From Pteria penguin (taxonomy: Eukaryota; Mollusca; Bivalvia; Pterioida; Pteriidae), in the NCBI GenBank assembly GCA_035048485.1, contig CM068586.1, positions 46,412,287-46,476,286 on the forward strand: a DNA stretch of 64,000 bases, read 5' to 3'. A model generated the notes under the pieces. That model searched no databases. It saw only the letters and a program-made list of their open reading frames with translations, and was not told where the DNA came from. Each line of letters starts with the position of its first letter. Position 1 is the first letter of the stretch. Below, one piece after another: positions 50,330 through 61,399 of this stretch. The translations under genes and the position numbers were made by a program.

Positions 50330-50495
50330 AGAGACATATATACACATATATATGTCTCTGGTATAATGACTTTTGAATTTGAGGACGGTATATCGTGGTT
50401 ATACATGTCTGAACGCTAATGTGTGGACCAATCAGAATTATCAAAACAAAACATGTTTCATGTAAATTTGAGGACTCTATATCGTGGTTATACAT
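50330..50495. repeat. Palindrome and 31 bp direct repeat
   Basis: CAGAGACATATATA...TATATATGTCTCTG forms a hairpin at about 50332-50361. After it, AATTTGAGGAC-GTATATCGTGGTTATACATG occurs at 50376 and again, with CT for GG, at 50465. Confidence 0.7.
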
Positions 50496-50577
50496 GAAGT
50501 ATGACACTCATTTTATGAGTACACTTCGTAATGGAAGAAGAAGAACAAGTGAATTAGAATGCCTTTTTAACATCACT

Positions 50578-51010
50578 TTTTGTCCCCCACTTTCGTGAAA
50601 GCAAGGGGACATTACATCTCATAATACTCATTCCTCCATCTGTCAGTCTTGTCACAAAAACTTTAACCTTGGCAGTAACTTTTGATCCAGTAGGAGTACA
50701 ACTTCACATATAGATTCCTTGTGATGAGACTTTCCACTTAAGGTAATTACTTTTGACATCTTAGAATTCTTTTGAATTCATTTGTTTATCTTGACAGTCA
50801 TGTATCCTCAGGAACACCCTCATCTGATTACAACCCCCCCCCCCCCCCTCTAATTACAAACATGGATTCACCAAAGTTGCACCAATGATTCATCTATGGG
50901 ATGTACACTAGAGTACCTGGTTCGATTGCTTCATGTGACAGTTTTCCACTTAATTGATTTGGTTAACCTGTTGGGGATACCTCATTTTGCCACAAACTAG
51001 TAAAAATAAA
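50578..51010 (+). mobile_element. Fragment of TGTCCCCCAC-type repeat
   Basis: It starts with the hairpin TGTCCCCCACTTTCGTGAAA/GCAAGGGGACA and continues with phrases such as TCTGTCAGTCTTGTCAC and AACTTCACATATAGATTCC. A similar body phrase (CTTCACATATAGATAGACC) occurs at 63630-63655. A C-tract of about 16 bases lies at 50838. I recall such hairpin-started repeats from bivalve DNA; the far end is not found. Confidence 0.45.
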
Positions 51011-53085
51011 AGACTTTTGACTTGGCGGTATGCCAAGTCACCTCAACTAAACAGTGTGTGAAAATTCCCAAACTTGTGCTAATGGTTCATCTTGGGACTT
51101 AAATGCAAGCTTCATATAACAATTCCCACTTCAATTTTGTTTCATTAAAAGAAAATTGATTAGAATAACTCAATAATGATTCAAGTGTCATTTTGAATTT
51201 GTGCTGTTCATTGTAAGAATGAAACTAGTCCTGAATTAAGGGGGTAGTCTGGTGAACTGGTAAGAAGAATTAAAAATCTACAACTGGCTATTTCATGCAT
51301 ATTCTATAAGAACAGACAAAGGTAGATTAAATAATAACAAAAACGTATCATGTTATGGAGCAAATTATTCTACTAGAATCAATGCAAATTAACACTGTTT
51401 CATGCCTATTTCGATATAGAGAAATCAGCAGTTTATGTATTTTTTTTCACAAATATGACACAGAAAAGTTTGGGGTTTTTTATTTTGATAGATAAACTTA
51501 TGAATTTATACTGATTGATTGAAAAAATAACAAGGATTAGGGAAAGCTCTGACAACTTACGAAGCCTTTCATAGTGGCTATAGTAATTAAACAAACCTAC
51601 TAAAATAATCACAGTTTCACAAGAAGTACACTGTAATGTGCAATGGTCTGTCATAAGTAAAAACATCATAAAATTACAATAGGTAATGGAGCATTTTACA
51701 AAGAAATTTGATAGATATTACACCCTCCCCCATTTTGCTATAACCTCATTTGTGTGTAATATATATTGAATGAAATATTTCCTTTTCATGATCAAGAAAG
51801 GAATTGATTTGTATACATATAAGCTTCAAATGACATTTCAAATTAAAACCATATTTAGATTCAATATTATCAAAATATATAAACACATTAATGCCCTCCC
51901 CCCTTTTAGGAGGTTGGAGGCTATTTGGAAAACAAGTACATGTACATATATTTCCTTGAAAAATCTGCCTTTGTGGTACATATATAACTACTTCAATGAA
52001 TATGTCAGTAACAACATCGTAGTATTATTTAAAAGTTTAAAATGTCTTCTTTTTAATATGTAAACCATGCCTCTTCTGTGAACAAGTCTAGAAATATAAT
52101 GGCTCAAAGACACCATACTTTTCAACAGACAGCATATACAGCAGGTGCGACGACATCACATCATTAAGACGTAACGTCTCAATGACATCATCCTCTACTG
52201 CATGATGTAAATCTGCAGCCCTGTTTCAAATACGTTAGCACTCTGAGGATTAAAAATAAAAACCATTGTTTCAAGATAATTAATATCCTGGCCTTCGCTT
52301 TTAGTTGACTATCTTGTGCTTTTTTAGGTTTTAAAATATTTTACTTTTCCCATTTCGTATTTGCCGGCATAGAGTTTTGGTCAATAGAATAACTCTAAAA
52401 ACAGTTTTCTTCAATATCACATGATAATTTACAAACACATGCATAATAGACAAATTATTGAATATTACTTCTGTATTTTCTATCACGGCTAAAAATGTTA
52501 CATCATCGTGACAGTACGAGTTACCTCCCGTTAGGCAGATTACTTTTAGGCGTAAATCGCTCACCAGACTACAGCCTTGATACTATTGATAAAACAATTT
52601 CCTCTTTATCTTTATATGAGTGTTACTCAGGACCTTCAGTCCTTTGATTTACTTTAACGACCGTCTCTCAGGACTTTCATTCCTTTGATTTGAACAGGCT
52701 TACGCGTCACAGCAGAACAGAAGCGCGACCTTTGATTTCAAAGTATTCAGTCACAAAAGGGAGCGTAAACATGCATGTAGAACACCCTCTTGTGTACCTT
52801 CCGAAAGGTCCTATGTAATCCACTATAAAAATAAGGAAGTGATCGGTACATCAATATTAATACGGGGCTCAGATGCCAGTTTAAACAACTAATATCTCTT
52901 GAAAGATGCTCAAGAATGCAACTGTGGTAGCCAAAGATATGTATGGCACTACAATGTAATTAATTCTGTACGTGTTAAGATTGTAACAAAGATAATCTGC
53001 AGTCTTGCAAAATTCATTGAATTCAATATTTTTATACCAATTTTAATACATGTATCCGACCTCGCGACGAGAACTGTACATGTAT
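51011..53085. other. No gene recognised
   Basis: AT-rich to about 52.6 kb, then more balanced. ORFs of 77-97 codons (51433-51669, 51770-52063, 52331-52564) show no motif and sit without convincing splice sites. Confidence 0.45.
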
Positions 53086-53247
53086 ATAACCCCGCCCCCC
53101 CCCCCCCCCCTTCCAATAGTGCAACCCCACGATATATGCAATATATCTATTCTGACGTTGTATAGTTGGTAACTTTGGCTAGCTCTACACTGCATGTCTG
53201 AGCAATCAACTCGTTTTTTAAGCTTTTAACCCCCCCCCCCCCCCCAA
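53086..53247. repeat. Two poly-C tracts
   Basis: Long C runs occur at about 53093-53110 and 53229-53245. Similar poly-C/poly-G runs are scattered through the window (445, 790, 21001, 54537, 56722, 58969, 60547), several at fixed positions inside the Helitron-like family. Confidence 0.95.
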
Positions 53248-54049
53248 TAATAATAATAGAAAAAATAGTTATAGTAATAGTATTAATATTAAATAGATAG
53301 ATAATTAAAAGCGTATTTTACAAGTTTACTTGTTATTGGAAAAAAGAGAAGATTCCGAAGATTTACAATTTTATTATCAAAGGATACAAATGAAAGTAAA
53401 TTTGCTATTTTGCTTTCCACCGAGGTTCGAATCCAGTATGGCAACTTTGACCAATTAGACAGCTTGCCAGAAAAAAATTACAAAAATTAATTATTCAAGA
53501 TTGTAGTAATTAAGTATAAGCATAATAAATGTTTTGAACTTTATAACACTTATAATTCAATAAACAACAAAAGTTTACTTTTTAATGTACACATCTTGTG
53601 TCTCAAATCACGTAGAAGATATGACGAAGTTTAACGTTCCCAACTGGTAAACAAACAGACCAAAACCAAACTCCCCTATATGCATGCTTAAGGATGGGGA
53701 CCGAGAGACCGGACTTGTCCTGAGATCTTGCAAATTGAACTCTGATGGTTCTTTTGGTCGTAACATTGGTACTTGCGCCACATGACATGGTTGAATCCCC
53801 TGTCGGGAAATATATGACGGACCATTCAGAATTCTGAATCAGCAACCGATATTCAATCCGGAGAGATGTGAATCTGACTGACAGCATATTGACATTACCG
53901 TAACCACTGGAGTGTTCGAATAAGTAAGAGACGAAGACTTATTTAATTATTCAATCATTTATTTATTTGCGTATATTTGTTTTGTCCATGTTGCAATATA
54001 TGTATATAATGTTTACTAACACTAATTATTGATATTGTTTGGTGTATAA
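53248..54049. other. No certain gene; 94-codon minus ORF
   Basis: The minus-strand ORF 53603-53887 has near-balanced composition and contains YFPTGDSTMSCGASTNVTT, but I recognise no family, and the downstream phrase GGGAACGTTAAACTTCG resembles a retroelement tail. A B-box-like GGTTCGAATCC lies at 53424. A decayed SINE or TE is as likely as coding. Confidence 0.35.
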
Positions 54050-54165
54050 AAATTTTACGTCGCTTTCACCAATCTCAGGCCTACTTGGGGTAGAACCCGG
54101 ATGTTGCTGACCTCTCATATAATGGGGAAAAGCAGACATTGAGCTCGCCTCCGTAAAACCCATTT
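54050..54165 (-). mobile_element. SINE with shared family 1 tail
   Basis: On the minus strand a tRNA-like head with GAGAGGTCAGCAACATCCGG and the B-box-like GGTTCTACCCC is followed closely by GAGATTGGTGAAAGCGACGT and AAAA. The GAAAGCGACGTAAAA end matches the family 1 tail, but the middle body of family 1 is absent, so it is either a different subfamily or a deletion form. Confidence 0.55.
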
Positions 54166-54724
54166 CTAACAATTATTGGTCGTCATTGGTAAATATTGGT
54201 TTGCCTTGATGAGAGTTTATGTCGTTTTTATCAACTGTAATCATATAGCTACATGGTAGCAAATTTGAAAGAATACCAATTTAAAACTAGTGTCGTCAAT
54301 AGCCATGTGCTCACTTTGAATTACAAAAACTTAAAAGTTAGGAAAGGACACTAGCCATGAATCGAACACTCAGTTGGATCGGCTACAACGCGAACCAACA
54401 GTCAATGACTCGTGTCATTATCGGGATGTAAATCTACAAATAATTATGTATATTAAAATAAATAATTTACCTTGTGAAATATTATTGTTATTATGGAGGG
54501 TGGGATATTAGATGGAAATGAGAGAAAAATTGCAAGGGGGGGGGGGGGTGTTATGATAAAAACTGTTGTCCATTTATTATAGCATTGTCACTTTGTCTCA
54601 AAGTTGATGTAACTTTTAACTTGTCAGTCTTCTTCCGTTTCAGTATTATTAAATTCCAGTGGGAGATTTCGATGAACATTTAGTTTATCGTAATGCAACA
54701 TACCAATTTGTCTTCATCGGGTTT
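54166..54724. other. No gene recognised
   Basis: Moderately AT-rich upstream region of the candidate gene, with a poly-G run at about 54536-54548. A tRNA-like fragment with GAATCGAACACTC lies at about 54359-54370 but does not fold well. Confidence 0.4.
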
Positions 54725-54925
54725 GCCCCGCCCCTTGAAGTTCTCGTAGCTGCCTCCTTTATAAATCTTTAAATACCTCCCCAAAAGAGTTCAAAATGTT
54801 TTCGATAAATACCCCATAGTTTTGCGGTGTGGATGCACTCGCATACATCAAATGTGCCCCTAATAGCCATTGGTCAATTGATCCCTGTCAAGTTATACTG
54901 ATTGGCTATGATTTTTCCCGCGCGC
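54725..54925 (+). promoter_or_regulatory. Candidate promoter: GC box, TATA, CCAAT, E2F-like
   Basis: Within 200 bp lie GCCCCGCCCC (54725-54734), TATAAA (54760-54765), two inverted CCAAT boxes (ATTGG at 54869 and 54901, 32 bp apart) and TTTTCCCGCGCGC (54913-54925), which fits the E2F consensus TTTSSCGC. The cluster precedes a strong donor AACATG|GTGAGT at 55025, which would end a non-coding first exon. Paired NF-Y plus E2F sites are typical of cell-cycle promoters. The transcription start cannot be fixed by eye. Confidence 0.45.
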
Positions 54926-55094
54926 ACGGACTGTTCTCATTTTTGTGTATGTGTTCAATGTCGGTGTTTGTGGTTGAAAACACGAAATATTCTGGATGTT
55001 TTGGAGTATTGCAATAAGAAACATGGTGAGTTATCTAATGTATATCTTGGTATAATGATCACCTGTATATAAACGATTGGTCATTTCAGAAGAA

Positions 55095-55263
55095 ATGTAT
55101 TGCTTACCAGAGTTAATTATGAACATCCCAGACACGTCGGAATGTTGTATGGACGGTTTAGGGTGCAAGGCACTGTCTTTATATGTTGATTACTCGGGAG
55201 TTGTAGGGCACTTGGATTCTGATCTATGCGATAAAGGTTCGAATTCCGATATGTACCACACAG
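55095..55263 (+). CDS. Candidate first coding exon, unknown protein
   Basis: A 64 nt intron (55026-55089, GTGAGT to CATTTCAG) joins the non-coding first exon to this one. The first ATG (AAGAAATGT) opens MYCLPELIMNIPDTSECCMD, then GLGCKALSLYVDYSGVVGHL and DSDLCDKGSNSDMYHT, up to donor CACACAG|GTTAGA. It is acidic, Cys-rich (5 Cys) and has near-balanced base composition unlike the flanks. It ends one base into a codon, completed as Val by the next exon. No signal peptide or known domain is recognised. The start choice is uncertain: the frame is open to 55077 without the intron. Confidence 0.45.
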
Positions 55264-55373
55264 GTTAGACGATCAGTTTGGCTAGTATCATGCCAATTTT
55301 GTTTTGTCATAGTATGTAGAATTATTAATACAAGCCTGCATAAATCTCACAATACTGAAAAATGCATTCCCAG

Positions 55374-55461
55374 TCCCTGATGTAGGATACTTTGATTTAT
55401 CAGCCTCGTTAGTTTTAAAAAGTGATTCTTGGGTACCAGAGTATGTTGATCAACGTGTGGG
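55374..55461 (+). CDS. Candidate second coding exon, unknown protein
   Basis: The acceptor AAAAATGCATTCCCAG is followed by TC, which joins the trailing G of the previous exon, then PDVGYFDLSASLVLKSDSWV and PEYVDQRV, ending GG before donor GTAGTG. The intron is 110 nt. Without splicing the frame stops at TAG right across the donor, as expected at a true border. Phase and composition support it; the donor is not strong. Confidence 0.42.
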
Positions 55462-55537
55462 GTAGTGCGTGGTATGCAAAGAAAGAAAAACCGTTACTTT
55501 TTAAAACTGCATTTGCATTTTTACTTTATTTTCAGAA

Positions 55538-55589
55538 ATAAGTATATACAGTTTTTAGACGGGGACAAATTTGTCCACGTCTTATGAGT
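55538..55589 (+). CDS. Candidate terminal coding exon, unknown protein
   Basis: After the excellent acceptor TTTTTACTTTATTTTCAG, the first base completes the Gly codon, then NKYIQFLDGDKFVHVL reaches TGA, giving a protein of about 102 residues for the three exons. The GGGGACAAATTTGTCC hairpin inside resembles the ends of dispersed repeats, so this exon may be TE-derived or false, with true downstream exons missed. No AATAAA is seen close by. Confidence 0.28.
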
Positions 55590-55930
55590 GGAGGTAATTT
55601 CGATGTTTACCTGATGGTACCCCGAACTTAAAATCTACACCAAGATATAGTGCGGAGTATATTATAAAGATGTATGTTTTTAAGTTTAAGTCAAAATTTT
55701 GAAACGCTAATTTTTTAAAACTTGTTTACGTCTGTTCATTGCTTGAAATTGATAACTGAAAACGGTGATAGTTACTCAAATGAGAGGTTGCCCCCAACCC
55801 GTTAAGGGGTCTGAGGTACATTTGTGTCTGATGATGTCAACAATTGTATCAACAAGAGACCATGATATTCTACGATAAATATGATGACATTTGTTACGCT
55901 AAAACGTAAATTAATTTAAACTTGGACCAA
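55590..55930. other. No gene recognised
   Basis: Possible 3' UTR of the candidate gene, then unique-looking sequence before the 35 bp array. Confidence 0.4.
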
Positions 55931-56606
55931 TACTGATTAATGTTCTCGACTATTTGTACTATGAATACTGGTATATGTCCTCGACTATGTGTACTATGAA
56001 TACTGGTAAATGCCCTAGTCTATGTGTACTATGAATACTGGTACATGTCCTCGTCTATGTGTGCCATAAATACTGGTAAATGTCCTCGTCTATGTGTACT
56101 ATAAATACTGGTATATGTCCTCGTCTGTGTACTATAAATACTGGTAAATGTCCTCGTCTATGTGTACTATGAATACTGTTAAATGTCCTCGTCTATGTGT
56201 ACTATAAATACTGGTAAATGCCCTCGTCTATGTGTACTATAAATACTGGTAAATGTCCTCGTCTGTGTGTACTATAAATACTGGTAAATGTCCTCGTCTA
56301 TGTGTACCATAAATACTGGTATATGTCCTCGTCTATGTGTACTATAAACACTGGTAAATGTCCTCGACTATTTGTACTATGAATACTGGTAAATGTCCTC
56401 GACTATGTGTACTATAAATACTGGTAAATGTCCTCGTCTATGTGTACTATGAATACTGGTAAATGTTCTCTACTATGTGTACTATGAATACTGGTAAATG
56501 TCCTCGTCTATGTGTACCATAAATACTGGTATATGTCCTCGTCTATGTGTACTATAAATACTGGTAAATGTCCTTGTCTAAGTGTACTATGAATACTGGT
56601 TGATGT

Positions 56607-56755
56607 CAGTGGCGGATTTAGAGGGGGGGCCCGGGCACCCAATTTTCGCCACATATTTATATGTTATAATCCAGATTTAGCGCCAAAAAATGACCGAGTA
56701 GTTTGGCTAATACACATGTCTCCCCCCCCCTTTCAAAATTCTGGATCTGCCACTG
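56607..56755. mobile_element. 149 bp CAGTGG-type MITE (copy 2)
   Basis: Ends CAGTGGCGGATTTAGAGG and, from the right, CAGTGGCAGATCCAGAATTT. The interior has GGGGGGGCCCGGGCACCC and GACCGAGTAGTTTGGCTAAT, matching the copy at 18431-18576 in inverted form. Flanks GATGT and AATGT lie in minisatellite sequence. Confidence 0.8.
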
Positions 56756-56819
56756 AATGTCCTCGTCTATGTGTACTACGAATACTGGTAAATGTCCTTG
56801 CCTTGTCTATGTGTACTAA

Positions 56820-57085
56820 GCCGGTGTGGCCTAGTGGATAAGGTGCTCGGCTCGTGATCGAGAGGTCGCGGGTTCGACTCCCGCCCGGGGCACACCGGTG
56901 TTCTGTCTTTTGGAGGAGACAGTAAAAACCGAGGTCCCGTGTCACAGTAGGTGTGGCACGTAAAAGATCCCTCACTGCTTCGGGTGGGTCCGTTGCAAAG
57001 GTCTAAATTTGTATGCAATGCATCAGGCAGATACTGTCACCATATACGTGAAATAATCGTGGAGTGACGTAAAACAATAATCAAT
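56820..57085 (+). mobile_element. SINE family 2, tRNA-Thr-like head, near full length
   Basis: The head begins GCCGGTGTGGCCTAGTGG with a perfect pol III A-box (TGGCCTAGTGG) and B-box (GGTTCGACTCC). The anticodon arm CTCGG-CTCGTGA-TCGAG places CGT at 34-36, as in tRNA-Thr(CGT). The body holds GTGTGGCACGTAAAAGATCC and CACTGCTTCGGGTGGGTCCG, then CAGGCAGATACTGTCACCAT, ending GGAGTGACGTAAAAC plus AATAATCAATC. The GTAAAAGATCC block recalls molluscan V-domain SINEs such as RUDI; this is from memory. Relatives: 34729-34938 and 62410-62533. Confidence 0.88.
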
Positions 57086-57236
57086 CTAGGTGTTACTTGT
57101 CAATGTCCTCGACTATGTGTACTGTTAATACTGGTAAATGTCCTCGTCTATGTGTACTATAAATACTGGTATATGTCCTCGTCTGTGTACTATAAATACT
57201 GGTAAATGTCCTCGTCTATGTGTACTATAAATACTT

Positions 57237-57859
57237 TGAATACAGCTGCAGGATTACCATAAATATTGCAAATACAGATTTTCGTTGTCTTTTCACAGAT
57301 AAGTTTATTAGGAGAGGTTTCAGTATCTTTGCTTTATTCAGGTAATTATGTATCCTATGTATTTATTCAAATTTGTAGGCAAAATATCCAAACCCCCAAA
57401 CCCCAAAACGAAAATTAAGTTCACTCAGAATATAGAATTAAAATCCCGTAAACAACTTATTTTCTGAGAATTTTCAACAGGCAATAATGTTTTGAATTTG
57501 GATATGGGCTTTCAGACAAAGGACTCTCGGATCACTGTTGAAAGGTCAATGTCGTACTTCAGCTAGAACATCACATACAAAAGAAAGGCTTATTTATTGA
57601 TAAATTTGACCAGAGTATGTGACACTCCATATTAAAAATTCACACGGCCTCAACTTTGAATGCTCTTTTTGTCTTTCCGTCCGATTTCGTATCTTCAAAA
57701 CTGTTAAAACGGATTTATATATTGGCATGTTTTCATCAGCGTATTTTCATACTCTATATTAAGGATGCATTCAGCCTCAAATTTATATCTTCCCTGGTAA
57801 ATTTAGAGCACTTCAAGGTTTCCTATTTGATGGAACAACCTTCCAAAAAAGAAAAGCAA
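57237..57859. other. No gene recognised
   Basis: AT-rich sequence between the array and the Helitron-like element. The 79-codon ORF at 57656-57895 runs into the element's 5' end and is not supported. Confidence 0.45.
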
Positions 57860-59809
57860 ACAAGCGGCCCAAGTGGGCCTATATCGCTCACCTGAGTACC
57901 TAGATATCTGTCATGCAGGACGGAAGAATTATTTATTTTTGCATTACTGTGAATAAGTTGGAAATATATCACATTTTATTTCAGACCAGATTAAAAAAAC
58001 ACCATTTTTTTTACACATCCATTCAGATGATTTTGATATTCAGCATTTGCTTTGTCTCTGCAAGATGTGATTCAGGGCAACAACTTTGTCATTTTCTTTA
58101 GGTTGGGCCTTTTGTTGACTGATTTCAAGTCTGGGTCATGAACAACAATTGTTTCAAATATTGTCCAGATCTAACTTAAAATTGCCTAATTTCATATGTT
58201 GAGTGTTGAGAAACATCTAAAAACTTATTTAGATGTGTAAAGAAATGAAAAAAATTTTTTTGACCACAGCTGGATTTGAACCGCTACTCTCCATATTTCA
58301 ATTACCAAGTGGTATATGTACTATTGTGAGACCTACTTTTTAGACATGGTGGCATTATCTGTTAACTAATTTGGATGAAATTTACCAAATTGATAGAGAA
58401 CCTTTAGTACTTCATGTATTCCATGTTTCATTAAAATCTTTCATGTGGTATAACAGCAGAAGTGAAAAATGTGATTGAATTGTTCCTATACACCCTCATT
58501 TGGAAGTCTTAAAAAATTCATAGAAAATCCAAAAATTGAGATATTAACAAAATTCTTTCAAAGTAACAATCCTTACCATAATTATGATCACTATAGTCCA
58601 TAAGAAATCATCATTATCAATTAACTAGGAAATTTGACACTTTTCTGCATTGAATCACCAAGTCCAAACAAATGTCGAAAAAAAATTCTAAAATCTGATT
58701 TTGGAAGGGTCACTAATCCCTCTAGATCATTTCTATGCATTCTGTTTGTCTCTGTATACAGCCCGTATAAAAAAGAATATTGTTAAAGGAGGGAACTCTT
58801 TTGTGACCTACTTTTGACTATGGTGGCGCCACCTGTAAAGAGGTCTGGACGAAAACAACAGAATTTGAAGAAGATCATAAGTGACTTATTTCTACAAAGA
58901 TTTATTAAAATCCTTCAAACAGTTTTGTAGAAAAAGTTGAAAATGTGAAAAATGGCCACCCCCCCCCCCCTTCCCCCTTTTTTGGAAGTGTTAAACTTAA
59001 AAATTGCTTAATTTCATATGTTGAGTGTTGAGAAACATCTAAAAACTTATTAGATGTGTAAAAAAAAAAATAAATTTTTTGTCCACAGCTGGATTTGAAC
59101 CGCTAGTCTCCATATTTTAATTACCAAGTGGTATATGTACCATTGTGAGACCTACTTTTTAGACTTGGTGGCATTATCTGTTAACCAATGTTTCATTAAA
59201 ATCTTTCATGTGATTTTGTAGAAAAAGTTGAAAATGTGAAAAATGGCCACCCCCCCTTTTTTTGGAAGTCTTAAAAAATTCATAAAAAATCCAAAAATTG
59301 AGATAATGACAAAATTCTTTCACAATAATATTCCTTACCATAATTATGATGAAAATAGTCATTAAGAAATCATCAATATCAATTAACTGAAAAACATGAC
59401 ACTTTTCTTCATTGAAATGACTCAGTCCAGAAACACGTCAAAAAAGCATAAATTTCTATTTGACGGATCTTAACCCCGAACACAATTTTTAATAACCCAT
59501 GTTTATAATTGTTGAAATGCAATTAGTTTCCCCATTTATGTACTGGTTCTGGAGGAGGAGATGTTTGAAGAGGGGTACTGTTTTGGGCACTTTTGGCCCC
59601 GCCCTGGATCCACCCCTGAGGGAATCTGGATCCTGAACACAATTTTAGTAGGGGACCTTGAGTAAATCATTTACACAAAGTTTGATCCAAATCTGCAATG
59701 TAGTTCCAGAAAAGAAGTTGAAAATGTGAAAAAGTTAACGACGGATGACGACGACGACGGACGGTGCACTATGACTGTAGCTCACTGGAGCCTTTGGCTC
59801 AGGTGAGCT
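57860..59809 (+). mobile_element. Helitron-like non-autonomous element, complete
   Basis: The 5' end ACAAGCGGCCCAAGTGGGCC carries a small hairpin followed by CTCACCTGAG (57888-57897); the 3' end is GTAGCTCACTGGAGCC/GGCTCAGGTGAGCT, so CTCAGGTGAG (59798-59807) is the inverse of the 5' decamer. Internal diverged repeats and a poly-C tract (58969) match the element at 1-1861. GACGACGACGG precedes the terminal hairpin. A CTGGATCCACCCCTG fragment near 59603 may be a nested MITE end. No replicase ORF. Subterminal inverted repeats with hairpins fit Helentron-type HINEs, but the class is inferred. Confidence 0.7.
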
Positions 59810-61397
59810 TAAAAAAAAGGATGTGTTTGTGAAACAGTATGTCCCAGGCGGCAACAAAGTCAGAAAAAGCTATTTTTAGCACAAAGGTCACAGAGAAGGT
59901 CTCAAAGTCATTGACCTTGTCCGGTGTCAATTGAAAGCGAAGGGCTTCATTAGTGGAGTATGCATGCCAAATATGAAGTCTATGTTTTACAGTTCAAAAG
60001 TTATGGCGAAGATTTACAACAGCCACCAGACTGGACAAAAACCAAAAAAAAAACTTCAGTTTGAATTTATTCCAATTTCTCTCTCTGAATGATTAAATAA
60101 AAGACGAATTATTTACTTTTAGTGCTTTAGTGGCTACTATGGCTACTAATCAGCAACAATACGTATTGCAGTGTGGTTATTTTTTATTTCACACTTTTAT
60201 GCACAAGTTAACTGGGTGGTATGTACATTAAAGATCCGTGGCTGCTCATCATGTTACAATGTTCACACTTTAAATACTTTCCAAAGAAAGCTTCACGGTG
60301 CCTCCGGACATCTTGGTCACAAGCCGAACAACTCCTCCACTGGGCTACACCTGCTTATATCTTTCAGATAAGAGCAAACTATAATAATGCGACTCTATTG
60401 TATAATCTCGGACTTGTATAATATCATTCAAAACATAATAAATACTTACAATGGATGACATCACACTAATGCATAAGCTGAAAGATATTTTGTTGGCGAA
60501 ACCGTCTATTGTTGCAACATGTTGCGTAATCAGGATACATCAACCGCCATTGCCCCCCCCCCCCCCCCTACGCTCTTAAAGTCAAATGGCTTTATGTAAA
60601 CAAGAATTACTTGTTTTTGAAATTCATCTTAAGAAAGTTGGGCCCTTTTATCGAATTGTTTCTTATGCAGTCATCTGTTTTGCGAAGTGGTGAATTTTCC
60701 CGCTAAAATCCCTAAAGCCGCGCCTCATTTTTCATTATTAGGAAAGTAGTCGTGCCTTTTTATTCCTTTTTAGGAAAATCTCTTGGGTGTTATCGTTAAT
60801 ATTCAGAAATCAATAGTTTTTCGTAGTGAGCAAATCATTTTTTTTAAAATGTGATCATTTTCATAAGATTTATTTCTAGAAAACTCAATATTTAAAATAG
60901 AATTACGTGCTAATACTGTTTCTAAGTACTAAATAATTACCCAACATGCCACACTAACAGATTTTGCACATGCGCTCTCAAAGCGAATTTGCTATCTCGC
61001 CGATAACGCGTCACCTGTACCTCAGTCAGTCCCGTTATGGTCACTGTCTAGATATTGTAAGATCTCGACAGGCATTCGTGCACATGTGTATGTGAGGGGC
61101 TTCCCTATGTCTATTTTTGCCGATTGAAGCATCTAAATTTTTGCAGTTTTGACAAAAAAAAAGGCGATAATTGAATTTTTTCATGCATTACTCTTCGAAC
61201 CGTCGGCTACAATCAAGATATGCTGAATTCCTATGGTAGATCTGTTGAACTTTTCAAGGATAAATAGAATATCCAGCTAAACACAGTAGGTTTAATACTT
61301 CTGAAGGATATACAGAATATCCTGCTAAACAGAGTAGGTTTAATGGCCATGGATTGTCAATGCAAGTGAAATTGTACTAAAACAATTACTCCAGAGT
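59810..61397. other. TE-like fragment, then no gene recognised
   Basis: 59880-60010 contains phrases I associate with dispersed molluscan repeats (GAAGGGCTTCATTAGTGGAG, AAAAGTTATGGCGAAG). At 60200-60360 a degenerate tRNA-like head may lie on the minus strand (TAGCCCAGTGG). A poly-C run is at 60547. TAAATAGAATATCC-type phrases are duplicated at 61260 and 61311 (ATACAGAATATCC). No coding signal. Confidence 0.4.
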
Positions 61398-61399
61398 TA

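Larger units (their letters stand above)
55931..57236 (+). repeat. 35 bp minisatellite with two TE insertions
   Basis: The unit TACTGGTAAATGTCCTCGTC plus TATGTGTACTATAAA is repeated about 25 times in three blocks, separated by the MITE at 56607-56755 and the SINE at 56820-57085. Unit spelling is the same on both sides of each insertion, so the array predates them. Confidence 0.95.

Noticed and set aside
53603..53887. 94-codon minus-strand ORF as a gene
   Set aside because: No recognised motif, no convincing splice border, and the end resembles a retroelement tail; left as unassigned.
60171..60421. Two overlapping 66-codon ORFs
   Set aside because: Overlapping frames over a segment that on the minus strand looks like a decayed tRNA-derived SINE head; no protein motif.
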